Shown here in pieces: positions 1 through 11,276 of a stretch of 64,000 nucleotides of DNA. Source of the DNA: Pseudoxanthomonas wuyuanensis (lineage in GTDB: Bacteria > Pseudomonadota > Gammaproteobacteria > Xanthomonadales > Xanthomonadaceae); contig NZ_OCND01000001.1 of the NCBI RefSeq assembly GCF_900215535.1, positions 558,001-622,000 of the forward strand, in the 5' to 3' direction. A model generated the notes under the pieces. That model had not been told where the DNA came from. It saw only the letters and a list, made by a program, of their open reading frames with translations, and made no database searches. Each line of letters starts with the position of its first letter. Positions within the stretch are counted from its first letter, which is position 1. Position numbers and translations under genes: made by a program.

Positions 1-615
1 AGCACGCCGCCTCCGGTCGATAAAAGCAAGGTCGGCCTGATGCTGGGCGGATTCGTCGTGGGCCAGGCGCTGGCGCCGATGAAGGACGACATCGACGTGG
101 CGGTGCTGATGCAGGCCATGCGTACGGCGTTGGGCAAGACCGGCACGCCATTGCTGACGGTGGAGCAGGCGCAGGCCGAGATGCAGGCGTTCATGACCCG
201 GCAGCAAGGTCAGGCCGGCGCCAAGAACCGCGCCGAGGGCATCAGCTTCCTGGCCGAGAACAAAACCAGGAAGGGCGTCATCACCACCCCGACCGGGTTG
301 CAGTACATGGTGCTGCGCGAAGGCAATGGCGCGCGTCCGCTGCCCAGCAGCCGGGTGCGCGTCAACTACGTGGGCACGCTGTTGAACGGCACCAAGTTCG
401 ACAGTTCCTACGATCGCGGCCAACCCGCCGAGTTCGGCCTGAACCAGGTCATTCCGGGCTGGACCGAAGGTGTGTCGCTGATGCCGGTCGGTGCCAAGTA
501 CCGGTTCTGGATTCCGTCGGAACTGGCGTACGGCCCCAATGGCGCGCCGGGCGGCGTGATCGGTCCTGACGCCACGTTGACCTTTGATGTCGAATTGATG
601 GGTATCCTGCAGTAG
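1..615 (+). CDS. FKBP-type peptidyl-prolyl cis-trans isomerase, 5' end cut off by the window
   Basis: The frame is open from base 1, reading [17 protein letters not shown], so the ATG at 40 is internal and the true start lies outside the window. The first ~85 residues match the helical dimerisation domain of FkpA/Mip-type FKBPs ([10 protein letters not shown], then a long helix ending AENKTRKGV). The last ~110 residues are the FKBP fold: [46 protein letters not shown] and AYGPNGAPG are the usual active-site and flap segments. The family catalyses proline isomerisation in protein folding, usually in the periplasm; the signal peptide that would prove this is not visible here. Confidence 0.92.
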   Translation, partial: STPPPVDKSKVGLMLGGFVVGQALAPMKDDIDVAVLMQAMRTALGKTGTPLLTVEQAQAEMQAFMTRQQGQAGAKNRAEGISFLAENKTRKGVITTPTGLQYMVLREGNGARPLPSSRVRVNYVGTLLNGTKFDSSYDRGQPAEFGLNQVIPGWTEGVSLMPVGAKYRFWIPSELAYGPNGAPGGVIGPDATLTFDVELMGILQ

Positions 616-652
616 TAGTTCCTACTCCCCCAAGTCTTCAGGAGCTGTCTGG

Positions 653-2005
653 ATGCGAGTTGCGATATTCGGGACCGGCTATGTCGGTCTTGTCACTGGT
701 ACCTGCCTGGCCGAAGTAGGCCATGATGTTTTCTGCGTCGACATCGACCAGGCCAAGGTCGATGGCCTGAACCGCGGCGTGATTCCGATTTATGAGCCCG
801 GCCTGGAAGCGATGGTCAAGGCCAACCATGCCGCCGGCAGATTGCGTTTCACTACCGACGCCGCCCAGGCCATCGGCCATGGCGAGATCGTGTTCATAGC
901 GGTGGGCACGCCGCCGGACGAAGACGGCAGCGCGGATCTGCAGTACGTGCTGGCGGTGGCCCGCACCATCGGCCGCCACATCCAGCGGCCGACAGTGGTG
1001 GTGGGAAAGTCGACGGTTCCGGTGGGTACCGCCGACAAGGTCAAGGCCGCGATCGCAGGCGAACTGGAGGCGCGCGGCGCCGCGATAGCGTTCGATGTGG
1101 TGTCCAATCCCGAGTTCCTGAAGGAAGGCGATGCGGTCAACGACTGCATGCGCCCGGACCGCATCGTGATCGGCTCGGACAATCCCGAGGCGGTGGAGAA
1201 ACTGCGCCGCCTGTACGCGCCGTTCAACCGCAACCACGAACGCATCGTGGCGATGGATGTGCGTTCGGCCGAGCTGACCAAGTACGCGGCAAACGCGATG
1301 CTGGCGACCAAGATCAGTTTCATGAACGAGATCGCCAACATCGCCGAGCGGGTCGGCGCCGACATCGAGCACGTCCGCCACGGCATCGGCTCGGACCCGC
1401 GCATCGGTTGGCACTTCATCTATCCCGGCGCCGGTTACGGCGGCTCCTGCTTTCCCAAGGACGTGCAGGCGCTGGCCCGCACCGCCCACCAGTACCGCTA
1501 CGAAGCGCGCCTGCTCAACGCCGTCGAGGCGGTCAACGATGCGCAGAAGGGCCATCTGTTCGAGCTGATCCAGCGCCATTACGACCTGGGCGAGGACGAA
1601 GGCGTGCGCGGCAAGACCTTTGCGGTCTGGGGCTTGGCGTTCAAGCCCAACACCGACGACATGCGCGAAGCCTCCAGCCGCCGCCTGCTGGCGCAGCTGT
1701 GGGAAGCCGGCGCCCGCGTGCGCGCCTACGACCCCGAGGCGGGCGAGGAGGCGCGGCGCATCTTCGGGGAACGGGATGACCTGATCTTCTGCGATTCGGC
1801 CACGACGGCCGTGCAGGGCGCGGACGCATTGGCGGTGGTGACCGAGTGGAAGCAGTTCCGCAGTCCGGATTTCGGCCAGCTGAAATCCGCGCTGAAGGAC
1901 GCGGTGGTCTTCGACGGCCGCAATCTCTACGAGCCATCGGAAGTCGAGGCGGCGGGCATCGCCTATTACGGTATCGGCAGGGGACGTTCGCTGCATGCAG
2001 GGTGA
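653..2005 (+). CDS. ugd: UDP-glucose 6-dehydrogenase
   Basis: At 450 residues this is full length for the family. It oxidises UDP-glucose to UDP-glucuronate with two NAD+, feeding polysaccharide and LPS precursors in the cytoplasm. The N-terminus has the Rossmann motif GTGYVG (residues 7-12) followed by the NAD-ribose acidic residues in VDID. The catalytic cysteine is C266 in GGSCFPKDV, with the usual [14 protein letters not shown] helix before it and the UDP-binding C-terminal domain after it. The ATG at 653 gives the canonical [14 protein letters not shown] start. The 3' end overlaps slyX by 11 bp, so the two are probably co-transcribed. Confidence 0.97.
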   Translation: MRVAIFGTGYVGLVTGTCLAEVGHDVFCVDIDQAKVDGLNRGVIPIYEPGLEAMVKANHAAGRLRFTTDAAQAIGHGEIVFIAVGTPPDEDGSADLQYVLAVARTIGRHIQRPTVVVGKSTVPVGTADKVKAAIAGELEARGAAIAFDVVSNPEFLKEGDAVNDCMRPDRIVIGSDNPEAVEKLRRLYAPFNRNHERIVAMDVRSAELTKYAANAMLATKISFMNEIANIAERVGADIEHVRHGIGSDPRIGWHFIYPGAGYGGSCFPKDVQALARTAHQYRYEARLLNAVEAVNDAQKGHLFELIQRHYDLGEDEGVRGKTFAVWGLAFKPNTDDMREASSRRLLAQLWEAGARVRAYDPEAGEEARRIFGERDDLIFCDSATTAVQGADALAVVTEWKQFRSPDFGQLKSALKDAVVFDGRNLYEPSEVEAAGIAYYGIGRGRSLHAG

Positions 2006-2231
2006 TTTGCCGCTGTCGGACAGGGCACTGGAGCAACGGCTGGTGGAACTGGAGACCCGGCTGGCGTTCCAGGAACACGCGCTGGCCGAGCTCAGCGAAG
2101 CGCTGGCCGACGCGCGCGCCGAAGGCAGCCGCAACGCCGAGCTGCTGCGGCACATGCTGTCGGATCTGCGCAAGGTCCGCACCGAGCTGTACGCGGATCC
2201 GGGCGAAGAACCGCCGCCGCCGCATTATTGA
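1995..2231 (+). CDS. slyX: SlyX family protein
   Basis: A 78-residue protein made almost entirely of one amphipathic heptad helix ([28 protein letters not shown]), then a short second helix and the proline-rich PPPPHY tail that typifies SlyX. The family is a small coiled-coil protein of unknown biochemical role. The ATG lies inside the last codons of ugd (11-bp overlap), which suggests translational coupling. Confidence 0.9.
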   Translation: MQGDLPLSDRALEQRLVELETRLAFQEHALAELSEALADARAEGSRNAELLRHMLSDLRKVRTELYADPGEEPPPPHY

Positions 2232-2288
2232 TACGCTGGGGCCGCGCCGGATATCCGGCGCAACGGCTTCCATTTCACGAAAGCAAGC

Positions 2289-2951
2289 ATGAGCGATTCC
2301 CTACGCGATCAACTCCTCGGTCTTGGCTTCAAGCCGGCCCCGAAGCCCGAACGCCAGCCCGAGCGGAAAAGCGGGCCCACGCCTGGCCACAAGCCGGGCG
2401 GCAGACCCGGGCGGAACCAGGAAAACGGCTCCGGGCGCAGGCAGGATTCGCGCAAACCGGGCGGCGGCAGCGGCAAGCCGCATTCTCCACACAAGGCCGG
2501 CGGCAACCGGCCCGCACGCACGCGCGAAGAGATCGACCTGGCCAAGGCCTACGCCATCCGCGCGCAGAAGGAAAAAGAAGAGCGCATCGAGGCCGAACGC
2601 CTGAAGCAGGAAGAGGCGCGGCAGCGCCGCGAAGCCAAGGCAAAGCTGGAAGCGCTGTTGAAGGACAAGGCGCTGAACGATCCCGATGCCGAGATTGCCC
2701 GGCATTTTCCCTATGGCGGCAAGATCAAGCGCATCTATGTCAACGAAACCCAGCTCAAGGCGCTTAACGCCGGCGAACTGGGCGTGGTGCAGCAGAATGG
2801 CCGCTATCTGCTGGTGACGGCGGAAACCCTGGCGCAGGCCGAAGCGGCATTTGCGCCCAGCATCGCCCTGAAGGTCGATCCCGATGCGCCGGCGGAAGAG
2901 GACCCTTATGCCGATCCGCAGTATCAGGTGCCTGACGATCTGGTCTGGTAG
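2289..2951 (+). CDS. DUF2058 family protein
   Basis: The 220-residue protein opens with MSDSLRDQLLGLGF, the signature of the DUF2058 family. Residues ~15-80 are a low-complexity Lys/Arg/Pro/Gly linker, residues ~80-125 a charged helix rich in Glu/Lys/Arg, and the C-terminal ~90 residues the conserved domain (ARHFPYGGKIKRIYVNETQLKALNAGELGVVQ and LVTAETLAQA). The family has been described as polynucleotide-associated, which fits the basic linker, but the function is not established. It follows slyX by 57 bp on the same strand. Confidence 0.88.
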   Translation: MSDSLRDQLLGLGFKPAPKPERQPERKSGPTPGHKPGGRPGRNQENGSGRRQDSRKPGGGSGKPHSPHKAGGNRPARTREEIDLAKAYAIRAQKEKEERIEAERLKQEEARQRREAKAKLEALLKDKALNDPDAEIARHFPYGGKIKRIYVNETQLKALNAGELGVVQQNGRYLLVTAETLAQAEAAFAPSIALKVDPDAPAEEDPYADPQYQVPDDLVW

Positions 2952-3144
2952 CCGGTGCCGGCGCGGCGGCTGACGCTATGCCTGCTGCCCGGGCTGGATG
3001 GCAGCGGTCTGTTGTACCGGCGTTTGGCTGAAGCGCTGGGCGCCGACTTCGATATCCAGGTTCTCGACTACCCCGCGGACAGCTTCCGCGGTTACGACTG
3101 GCTGGCCGAAAGGTCGTTGCCACAGCTGTCGGCCGGGAATTCTG

Positions 3145-3330
3145 GTTGTTCTTTGAAGTGGGGGCATGTCCACGTGGAAGCCGGTGGCCACGACGATGCG
3201 GGAAGCGCAGCAAATGCCCGCTTCGCAAGCGCTTGCCTCACCCATGTGGCCGCGTACGGGGCGTCCGTGCCGCGTACGGTCCCGCACCGCTGTGACCACC
3301 GGCTTCTGGGTGGATTGTCGGCGTTTGGGA
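3145..3330 (+). repeat. dispersed inverted-repeat element, copy A
   Basis: Imperfect 23-bp terminal inverted repeats lie at 3181-3203 and 3280-3302 (19 of 23 match). Between them is TTCGCAAGCGCTTGCCTCAC, shared exactly with copy D near 33700. Outer flanks (GTCCACGTGGAA before, CTTCTGGG after) also match copy D. It lies inside the broken hydrolase gene. Confidence 0.7.
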
Positions 3331-3355
3331 AAAAACAGCCGAAGTCGCGTCTTCG

Positions 3356-3423
3356 GTAGGAGCGATGTAAGTCGCGATGAAGCGTTACCGATAATGCTTC
3401 ATCGCGACTTACATCGCTCCTAC
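3356..3423. repeat. GTAG-type palindromic REP pair (SMAG-like)
   Basis: Two 28-bp arms (3356-3383 and 3396-3423), perfect reverse complements around a 12-bp loop, begin and end with GTAGGAGCGATGTAAGTCGC and its complement. This is the layout of the GTAG-initial REP elements described in Stenotrophomonas. Four related elements lie elsewhere in the window. Confidence 0.85.
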
Positions 3424-3565
3424 AAGGAAAACCGCATCGAAGCGCCGCATTTCATCTTCCAGACCGCGGCTGCGCAATGCGCGGCTGCGATCCGCGACCA
3501 TCTGCAAAGGCGGTTGTCGGGAACCGCGTTAGAATGACGCCGAGCCGCTGTCCGCGGCGGCAGGG

Positions 3566-4761
3566 TCAGAAGCGATGCCCGGCCTGCGGGTGCCGGGTCA
3601 ACCAGTACCAGGCGATGGCTGCGCCCAGCAGCGCGAAGCCGGCCGCTGCCAGGAATGCTGCCTGGCCGCCGAACCGCCACAGCTGACCGGCGATCAGTGC
3701 GCCGGCGACGCCACCGACGCCCGAGGACAGGCCATAGAAAACTCCTTGCCCGTGCCCGTTCATGCGCCCGGGGAAGAATCTCGCCAGCAATTGCATTACC
3801 GCGGCGAAGAAGGCGCCGAAGTTGATCGCATGGGTCAGCTGGGCCAGCAGCATCACCGCCATCTGTTCCGGCCACAACGCGGTTGCCGTCCAGCGCAGCG
3901 CAGCGCTCAGCAGCGCGAACGTCAGTACCTTGCCGGCGTCCCAGCGCCGGAAGATGCGACTGGCCAGGAAGAACACCGCGATCTCGGCCAGAACGCCGAC
4001 GGTCCAGTACATGCCCAGCATGGACGCCGAGTAGCCGTGTTCGGCCAGATAGATGGAAAAGAACGTGTAGTACGGCCCGAACGAGATCTGGGCCAGGAAC
4101 GCGGCCGCGAAGAAGGCGATGACCTGCGGGTGTTTGAGCCGGGTGCGGAAAGCTATCGGCTGCGCGTCGGCGCTGTCCTCGGGCAGGTGCGCATAGCGGT
4201 TGCAGAACGAGGACAGCAGCAGGCCTGCCAGCAGGGGCAGCATCAGCCAGGGCAGGGTGGCCACGCCGAAGCGATCGATCAGCACGCCGTATCCGGCCAC
4301 CACCATGATGAATCCGATCGATCCCCATACCCGGATGCGTCCATAGCGATCGCTGCGTTCGCCCAGGTGCGACATCGTGATCGCCTCGAACTGCGGCATC
4401 ACCGCGTTGTAGGCAAAGCAGAACGCACACATCACGGCAAACAGGCCGGCGAAATCCAGCGGCAGCAGGAACGCGGTGAAACTGAGCAGCGTCAACGCGC
4501 AGCCGGCGCGCAGCCAGCGGATCGGCGCTGACGAATGCGCGGCCAGCGTGGTCCAGGTGCTGGGCGCGACGATGCGGGTGGCGTACCACAGGCTCATCAA
4601 CACGCTGATGGCCGCCACGTCCGTGCCGCGCGACTGCAGATACAGGCTCCAGTACGGCGTGAACGCGCCCAGCGCGGCGTAGTAGGCCAGGTAGAAGCTG
4701 GACAGCGGGATGTGCGGAATGGCCCGGGCTGCGTTTTCCGCTGGGTTGGCGCCGGTCCCGC

Positions 4762-4765
<4 letters not shown>
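3566..4765 (-). CDS. MFS transporter, HcaT/LacY-like
   Basis: About 399 residues with roughly twelve hydrophobic segments. [20 protein letters not shown] is the start of the first helix in the HcaT-like MFS_1 group (named for the 3-phenylpropionate transporter), and [13 protein letters not shown] matches the loop after the fourth helix. Substrate cannot be read from sequence. I prefer the GTG at 4765, whose GTGA overlaps the metH stop; an ATG at 4798 would overlap metH by 37 bp. Either way it is the last gene of the sahR-metH run, so a role linked to methionine metabolism is possible but unproven. Confidence 0.82.
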
Positions 4766-7560
<2,795 letters not shown>

Positions 7561-7580
7561 CGGTGGATTCTCGGGTTCGA

Positions 7581-7650
7581 GAAGTGAGCGGAGAGGAGTG
7601 AGTAAAAGCAAGCGCTCACTCGCTTCTCACTCCTTTCCACTCGCTCCTCA
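7581..7650. repeat. GAGTGAG/CTCACTC repeat between the two metH genes
   Basis: Repeated GAGTGAG and GAGGAGTGAG units (7581-7604) face CGCTCACTC, TTCTCACTCCTTTCCACTC units (7612-7650), so the RNA could fold into a hairpin. The same unit style recurs at 56921-57026 and 61749-61850. It fills nearly all of the 95-bp gap between the two halves of metH. Confidence 0.65.
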
Positions 7651-7655
7651 GCTAT

Positions 7656-8768
7656 TCACGCAGCCTGGTCCAGCGCCCGCGGCAGCTCCCGTGGCGGGAT
7701 GCCGCGTACTGCCTCGGCGATGGCCTTGATGTGCGCCGGGGTGGTGCCGCAGCAACCGCCGACGAGGTTGAGCAGGCCTGATTGCGCGAATTCCTTCAGC
7801 GTGGCGGCCATTTCTTCCGGCGTCTCGTCGTACTCGCCGAACGCGTTGGGCAGGCCGGCATTGGGGTGGGCGCTGACATAGGCATCTGTCGAGACCGCCG
7901 CCAGCGTTTCCACATGCTCGCGCAGATCCTTGGCGCCCAGTGCGCAGTTCAGGCCGATCGACAGCGGCCGGCCATGCGAGACAGAGGCGTAGAAGGCTTC
8001 GGCGGTCTGCCCGGACAGCGTGCGTCCGGAGGCATCGGTAATCGTGCCGGAAATCATCACCGGCAGGCGCCCGCCGCGCGCCTCGAACGCCTCCTCGATG
8101 GCGTACAGCGCCGCCTTGGCGTTGAGGGTGTCGAAGATGGTCTCGACCATCAGCGTGTCGGCGCCGCCGTCGATCAGGCCCTCGGTGGCTTCGCGATAGG
8201 CCTGGCGCAGCTCGTCGAAACTGGTATTGCGGAAGCCCGGGTCGTTGACGTCGGGGCTGATGGAGGCGGTGCGGCTGGTCGGGCCCAGCACGCCGATGAC
8301 GAAGCGCGGTTTGTCGGGCCTGCCTGCGGCGGCATCCGCGGCTTCCGCCTCATCGCAACAGGCGCGGGCTATCCGGGCGCCTTCCCTGTTGAGCTCGTAG
8401 ACCAGGTGTTCCAGGCGGTAGTCGGCCTGGCTGATCCAGGTGGCGTTGAAGGTGTTGGTTTCGATCAGATCCGCGCCGGCTTGCAGATATTCCGTATGCA
8501 CGCCGGCAATCACTTCCGGCTTGGTCAGCAACAGCAGATCGTTGTTGCCTTTCAGGTCGTGATCGCAGTGGGGGCCATGCGCGTGCTTGTCGGCCGGCAA
8601 CTGGCTGTCGCAGCCATCGGCGAAACGTTCGCCGCGGTAGTCGGCTTCCTCCAGCCGGTGGCGCTGGATCATCGTGCCCATCGCGCCGTCGATGATCAGG
8701 ATGCGCTCGCGCAGCGCGGCGAGCAGGGCTTCGGTGCGGACGGGATTCAACCAGGGCAGCGTGTTCAT
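7656..8768 (-). CDS. metH: Methionine synthase, homocysteine S-methyltransferase part
   Basis: The 370-residue product is the N-terminal module of MetH as a free-standing protein. It starts [24 protein letters not shown] and carries the zinc-ligand cysteines in GLNCALG and GGCCGTTP that bind and activate homocysteine. The protein ends where the linker to the folate module begins, so it must work in trans with the next gene. Its ATG is 4 bp after the stop of the regulator gene upstream, which indicates one operon. Split MetH is known in xanthomonads, so this is lineage-typical rather than a fresh break. Confidence 0.95.
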   Translation of the reverse strand: MNTLPWLNPVRTEALLAALRERILIIDGAMGTMIQRHRLEEADYRGERFADGCDSQLPADKHAHGPHCDHDLKGNNDLLLLTKPEVIAGVHTEYLQAGADLIETNTFNATWISQADYRLEHLVYELNREGARIARACCDEAEAADAAAGRPDKPRFVIGVLGPTSRTASISPDVNDPGFRNTSFDELRQAYREATEGLIDGGADTLMVETIFDTLNAKAALYAIEEAFEARGGRLPVMISGTITDASGRTLSGQTAEAFYASVSHGRPLSIGLNCALGAKDLREHVETLAAVSTDAYVSAHPNAGLPNAFGEYDETPEEMAATLKEFAQSGLLNLVGGCCGTTPAHIKAIAEAVRGIPPRELPRALDQAA

Positions 8769-8772
8769 AGGC

Positions 8773-9702
8773 TCAGGGCTTGCTGGCGGTCAGGGAAATG
8801 ACTTCGAAATGCGGCGGCCGGCGTTCGCGTGTCACGGTTTCGGCCTTTGCGATGACCAGGCCGGCTTTTTCGGCGAACCGGCGCAGTTCCTTGTCGGTGA
8901 AGCCGAGGTTGACGTGGCCGTAGGCTTCGACCACCGCGCGATGCTCGTGCCGGGCCAGGCTGCTCAGCAGCAGCCGGCCGCCGCGGCGCAGTACGCGGGC
9001 GGCCTCGGCCACCGCCTGCGCCGGTTTGCCGGCGTAGGTCAACGCGTGCATCAGCACCACCAGATCGAAGCTGTTGTCCTTGAACGGCAGCGCATGCATG
9101 TCGCCTTCGCGCACTTCCACGTTGGGGAAGCGGCGCAGCCGTTCGCCGGCCGCGGCGACGACGCGGGCGCTGGTGTCGACGCAGACATAGCGCTTGGCAT
9201 GCGGCGACAGCAGTTCGGCCAGCACGCCGTCACCGGAGGCGATATCCAGCACGTCGCCGGTTTCCAGCAGCGGCAGGGCGGTCCGCGCCAGCGCTTCCCA
9301 GGTGCGGCCTGGCGAGTAGTGGCGTTCCATGTCGCCGGCCACCGAATCGGCCCAGTTCTGGTCAAGCGCGCGGCTGGCCAGCACCGCAGGGACGCGTTCG
9401 GCATCCTGGCGCAGCAACGGATCGTCGCTGCCTTCCTTCAGCGCCCGCCACAGTTCGCGCTGGGCGGCGTCCAGCTGTTCCTCGTCGAAGCGGTAGTAGG
9501 CCGAAACGCCGGCGCGGCGGTCGCGCACCAGGCCGGCTTCCTTCAATTTGGCCAGGTGGGTGGACACGCGCGGTTGGGCCAGCTGGGTGATCGCCGACAA
9601 CTCGGCCACGGTCAGCTCCTCGCGCGCCAGTAACGCCAGCAGGCGCACGCGGGTGGCGTCGGCAAAGACTTTCAGCCGGGTCGACCAGGCTTCCAGGTCC
9701 AT
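8773..9702 (-). CDS. sahR: ArsR-family regulator fused to a methyltransferase domain (SahR-like)
   Basis: With the ATG at 9702 the protein has 309 residues: an ArsR winged helix (residues ~1-95; [20 protein letters not shown], then [20 protein letters not shown]), a linker, and a Rossmann methyltransferase domain with motif [15 protein letters not shown]. ArsR-methyltransferase fusions of this kind include SahR, which senses S-adenosylhomocysteine and controls methionine-cycle genes in Proteobacteria. The two metH genes follow 4 bp downstream. A strong palindrome at 9704-9733 directly before the start is a likely autoregulatory site. The frame stays open to 9843, but that extension lies upstream of the operator. 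Confidence 0.85.
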   Translation of the reverse strand: MDLEAWSTRLKVFADATRVRLLALLAREELTVAELSAITQLAQPRVSTHLAKLKEAGLVRDRRAGVSAYYRFDEEQLDAAQRELWRALKEGSDDPLLRQDAERVPAVLASRALDQNWADSVAGDMERHYSPGRTWEALARTALPLLETGDVLDIASGDGVLAELLSPHAKRYVCVDTSARVVAAAGERLRRFPNVEVREGDMHALPFKDNSFDLVVLMHALTYAGKPAQAVAEAARVLRRGGRLLLSSLARHEHRAVVEAYGHVNLGFTDKELRRFAEKAGLVIAKAETVTRERRPPHFEVISLTASKP

Positions 9703-9703
9703 A

Positions 9704-9733
9704 AATATCTTCCTATCGCGATATAAAGATATT
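9704..9733. promoter_or_regulatory. Candidate SahR operator
   Basis: Perfect 8-bp arms AATATCTT (9704-9711) and AAGATATT (9726-9733) flank an internal palindrome TATCGCGATA (9714-9723). It sits 2 bp upstream of the sahR start codon and is strikingly AT-rich for this genome. Confidence 0.65.
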
Positions 9734-9826
9734 GTCCGACCAGTGTCCGCCCGGGTCAAGCGGCATACGCCAGCGCACGGTGTGCCGGCTACAATGGCGG
9801 CTTCAATTGGTATGTGAGGGGTAGTT

Positions 9827-10975
9827 GTGGATTTCGCATTCACCGAAGAGCAGTTGATGATTCAGGACGTGGCCAGGCGCATCGCGCAGGAGAAGATCGC
9901 GCCCAGCGCCGAGCACTTCGACCGGGTGGGCGAGTTCCCGCTGGACAACATCCGCCTGCTGGGCGAGAACGGCCTGATGGGCATCGAGGTGCCGGCCGAG
10001 TACGGCGGCGCCGGCATGGACCCGATTGCCTATGTGCTGGCGATGATCGAGATCGCCGCCGGCGATGCCGCCCATTCGACCATCATGTCGGTCAACAACT
10101 CGCTGTTCTGCAACGGCATCCTGAAGTACGGCACCGAGGAACAGAAGCAGAAGTATGTCCGCGCCATTGCCGACGGCAGCGAGATCGGCGCCTTCGCGCT
10201 GACCGAGCCGCAGTCCGGCTCCGACGCCACCGCGATGCGCTGCCGCGCGGCCAGGCAGGCCGACGGCAGTTTCGTCATCAATGGAAAGAAAAGCTGGATC
10301 ACCTCCGGTCCGGTCGCCAAGTACATTGTGCTGTATGCGATGAGCGAGCCCGACAAGGGCGCGCGCGGGGTTACCGCGTTCCTGGTCGATACCGCCAAGC
10401 CGGGTTTCCACCGCGGCAAGACCGAACCCAAGCTGGGCATCCGTGCCTCGGCCACCTGCGAGATCGAGTTCGCCGACTATGTGGTCGCCGCCGAGGACGT
10501 GCTGGGCGCCGAAGGGGAGGGCTTCAAGATCGCAATGGGCGTGCTGGATGCCGGCCGCATCGGCATCGCTTCGCAGGCCATCGGCATCGCCCGCGCGGCC
10601 TATGAGGCCACCATCGCCTATGTCAAGGAACGCAAGGCCTTCGGTGCGCCTATCGGCACCTTCCAGATGACCCAGGCCAAGATTGCCGACATGAAGTGCA
10701 AGCTGGACGCGGCGCTGCTGCTGACCTTGCGCGCGGCGTGGGTGAAGGGCCAGGGCCAGCGCTTCAGCAACGAGGCGGCCATCGCCAAGCTCACCGCTTC
10801 CGAGGCAGCGATGTGGATCACCCATCAGGCCGTGCAGATCCACGGCGGCATGGGCTACTCCAAGGAAATGCCGCTGGAGCGGTACTTCCGCGACGCCAAG
10901 ATCACCGAAATCTACGAAGGCACCAGCGAAATCCAGCGCCTGGTGATCGCCCGCAACGAGACCGGGCTGCGCTGA
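9827..10975 (+). CDS. Acyl-CoA dehydrogenase
   Basis: The 382-residue flavoprotein has the normal length and order of the family: N-terminal helices (MDFAFTEEQLMIQDVARRIA), the beta domain with FALTEPQSGSDA and the FAD-contacting WITSGP, and the C-terminal helices with IHGGMGYSKEMPLERYFRD. The catalytic glutamate is probably in the YEGTSEIQR segment. It dehydrogenates acyl-CoA esters, short-chain or branched judging by size, passing electrons to ETF. The start is GTG at 9827 with GAGGGG 7 bp upstream. It is divergent from sahR. Confidence 0.93.
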   Translation: MDFAFTEEQLMIQDVARRIAQEKIAPSAEHFDRVGEFPLDNIRLLGENGLMGIEVPAEYGGAGMDPIAYVLAMIEIAAGDAAHSTIMSVNNSLFCNGILKYGTEEQKQKYVRAIADGSEIGAFALTEPQSGSDATAMRCRAARQADGSFVINGKKSWITSGPVAKYIVLYAMSEPDKGARGVTAFLVDTAKPGFHRGKTEPKLGIRASATCEIEFADYVVAAEDVLGAEGEGFKIAMGVLDAGRIGIASQAIGIARAAYEATIAYVKERKAFGAPIGTFQMTQAKIADMKCKLDAALLLTLRAAWVKGQGQRFSNEAAIAKLTASEAAMWITHQAVQIHGGMGYSKEMPLERYFRDAKITEIYEGTSEIQRLVIARNETGLR

Positions 10976-10989
10976 AGGTTATGCCTGGA

Positions 10990-11037
10990 CACCCCGCCGG
11001 CAACGGCAGGGTGCCCCGGCCCTTTCAGTAGGGGCAC
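10990..11037 (+). terminator. Terminator-like hairpins after acyl-CoA dehydrogenase
   Basis: CACCCCGCCG-GCAA-CGGCAGGGTG (10990-11013) overlaps a second possible stem, GTGCCCC (11011-11017) with GGGGCAC (11031-11037). There is no strong T-run. Confidence 0.45.
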
Positions 11038-11119
11038 GGTCCCCGGCGCGTGCTCTTGCCTCTCCGCATGTCCGGTCGCTGGACAGGAGCCTTGGGCTGC
11101 GACTGGGCGGACAGGGTGC

Positions 11120-11157
11120 TGTTCGCCATTCGGACGCGCTGCGGCGCGTCCGTCATT
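11120..11157. repeat. Short dispersed hairpin, copy 1
   Basis: TGTTCGCCATTCGGACGCGC and the bases after it match 30764-30803 with few changes. The core is a perfect hairpin, GGACGCGC-TGCG-GCGCGTCC (11132-11151). Apart from this and the hairpins just before it, I see nothing in the 300-bp gap 10976-11276. Confidence 0.55.
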
Positions 11158-11276
11158 GCGTATGCGGAAAGGTTATGGGGGCGCCCCCATCTTTAGTAAT
11201 GGGACGGACCTATGGCGGTTCCGCTAGAGTCGCCCGATGCGGGAGTCCATCTCCCGTGTCCCAACAGGAGAACCCG

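Larger units (their letters stand above)
2955..3537 (+). pseudogene. alpha/beta-hydrolase gene with its middle replaced by repeats
   Basis: A GTG at 2955, 3 bp after the DUF2058 stop, opens a typical alpha/beta-hydrolase N-terminus (LCLLPGLDGSGLLYRRLAEA, then VLDYPAD) that stays recognisable to about 3125. After two repeat elements (3145-3330 and 3356-3423) a hydrolase-like C-terminus appears at ~3430-3537 in another frame: IEAPHFIFQTAAAQCAAAIRDH. The central ~130 residues expected of the family, including the nucleophile elbow and catalytic Asp, are missing. I read this as one gene that lost its core and gained repeats. The assignment of the two ends to one former gene is inference. Confidence 0.6.
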
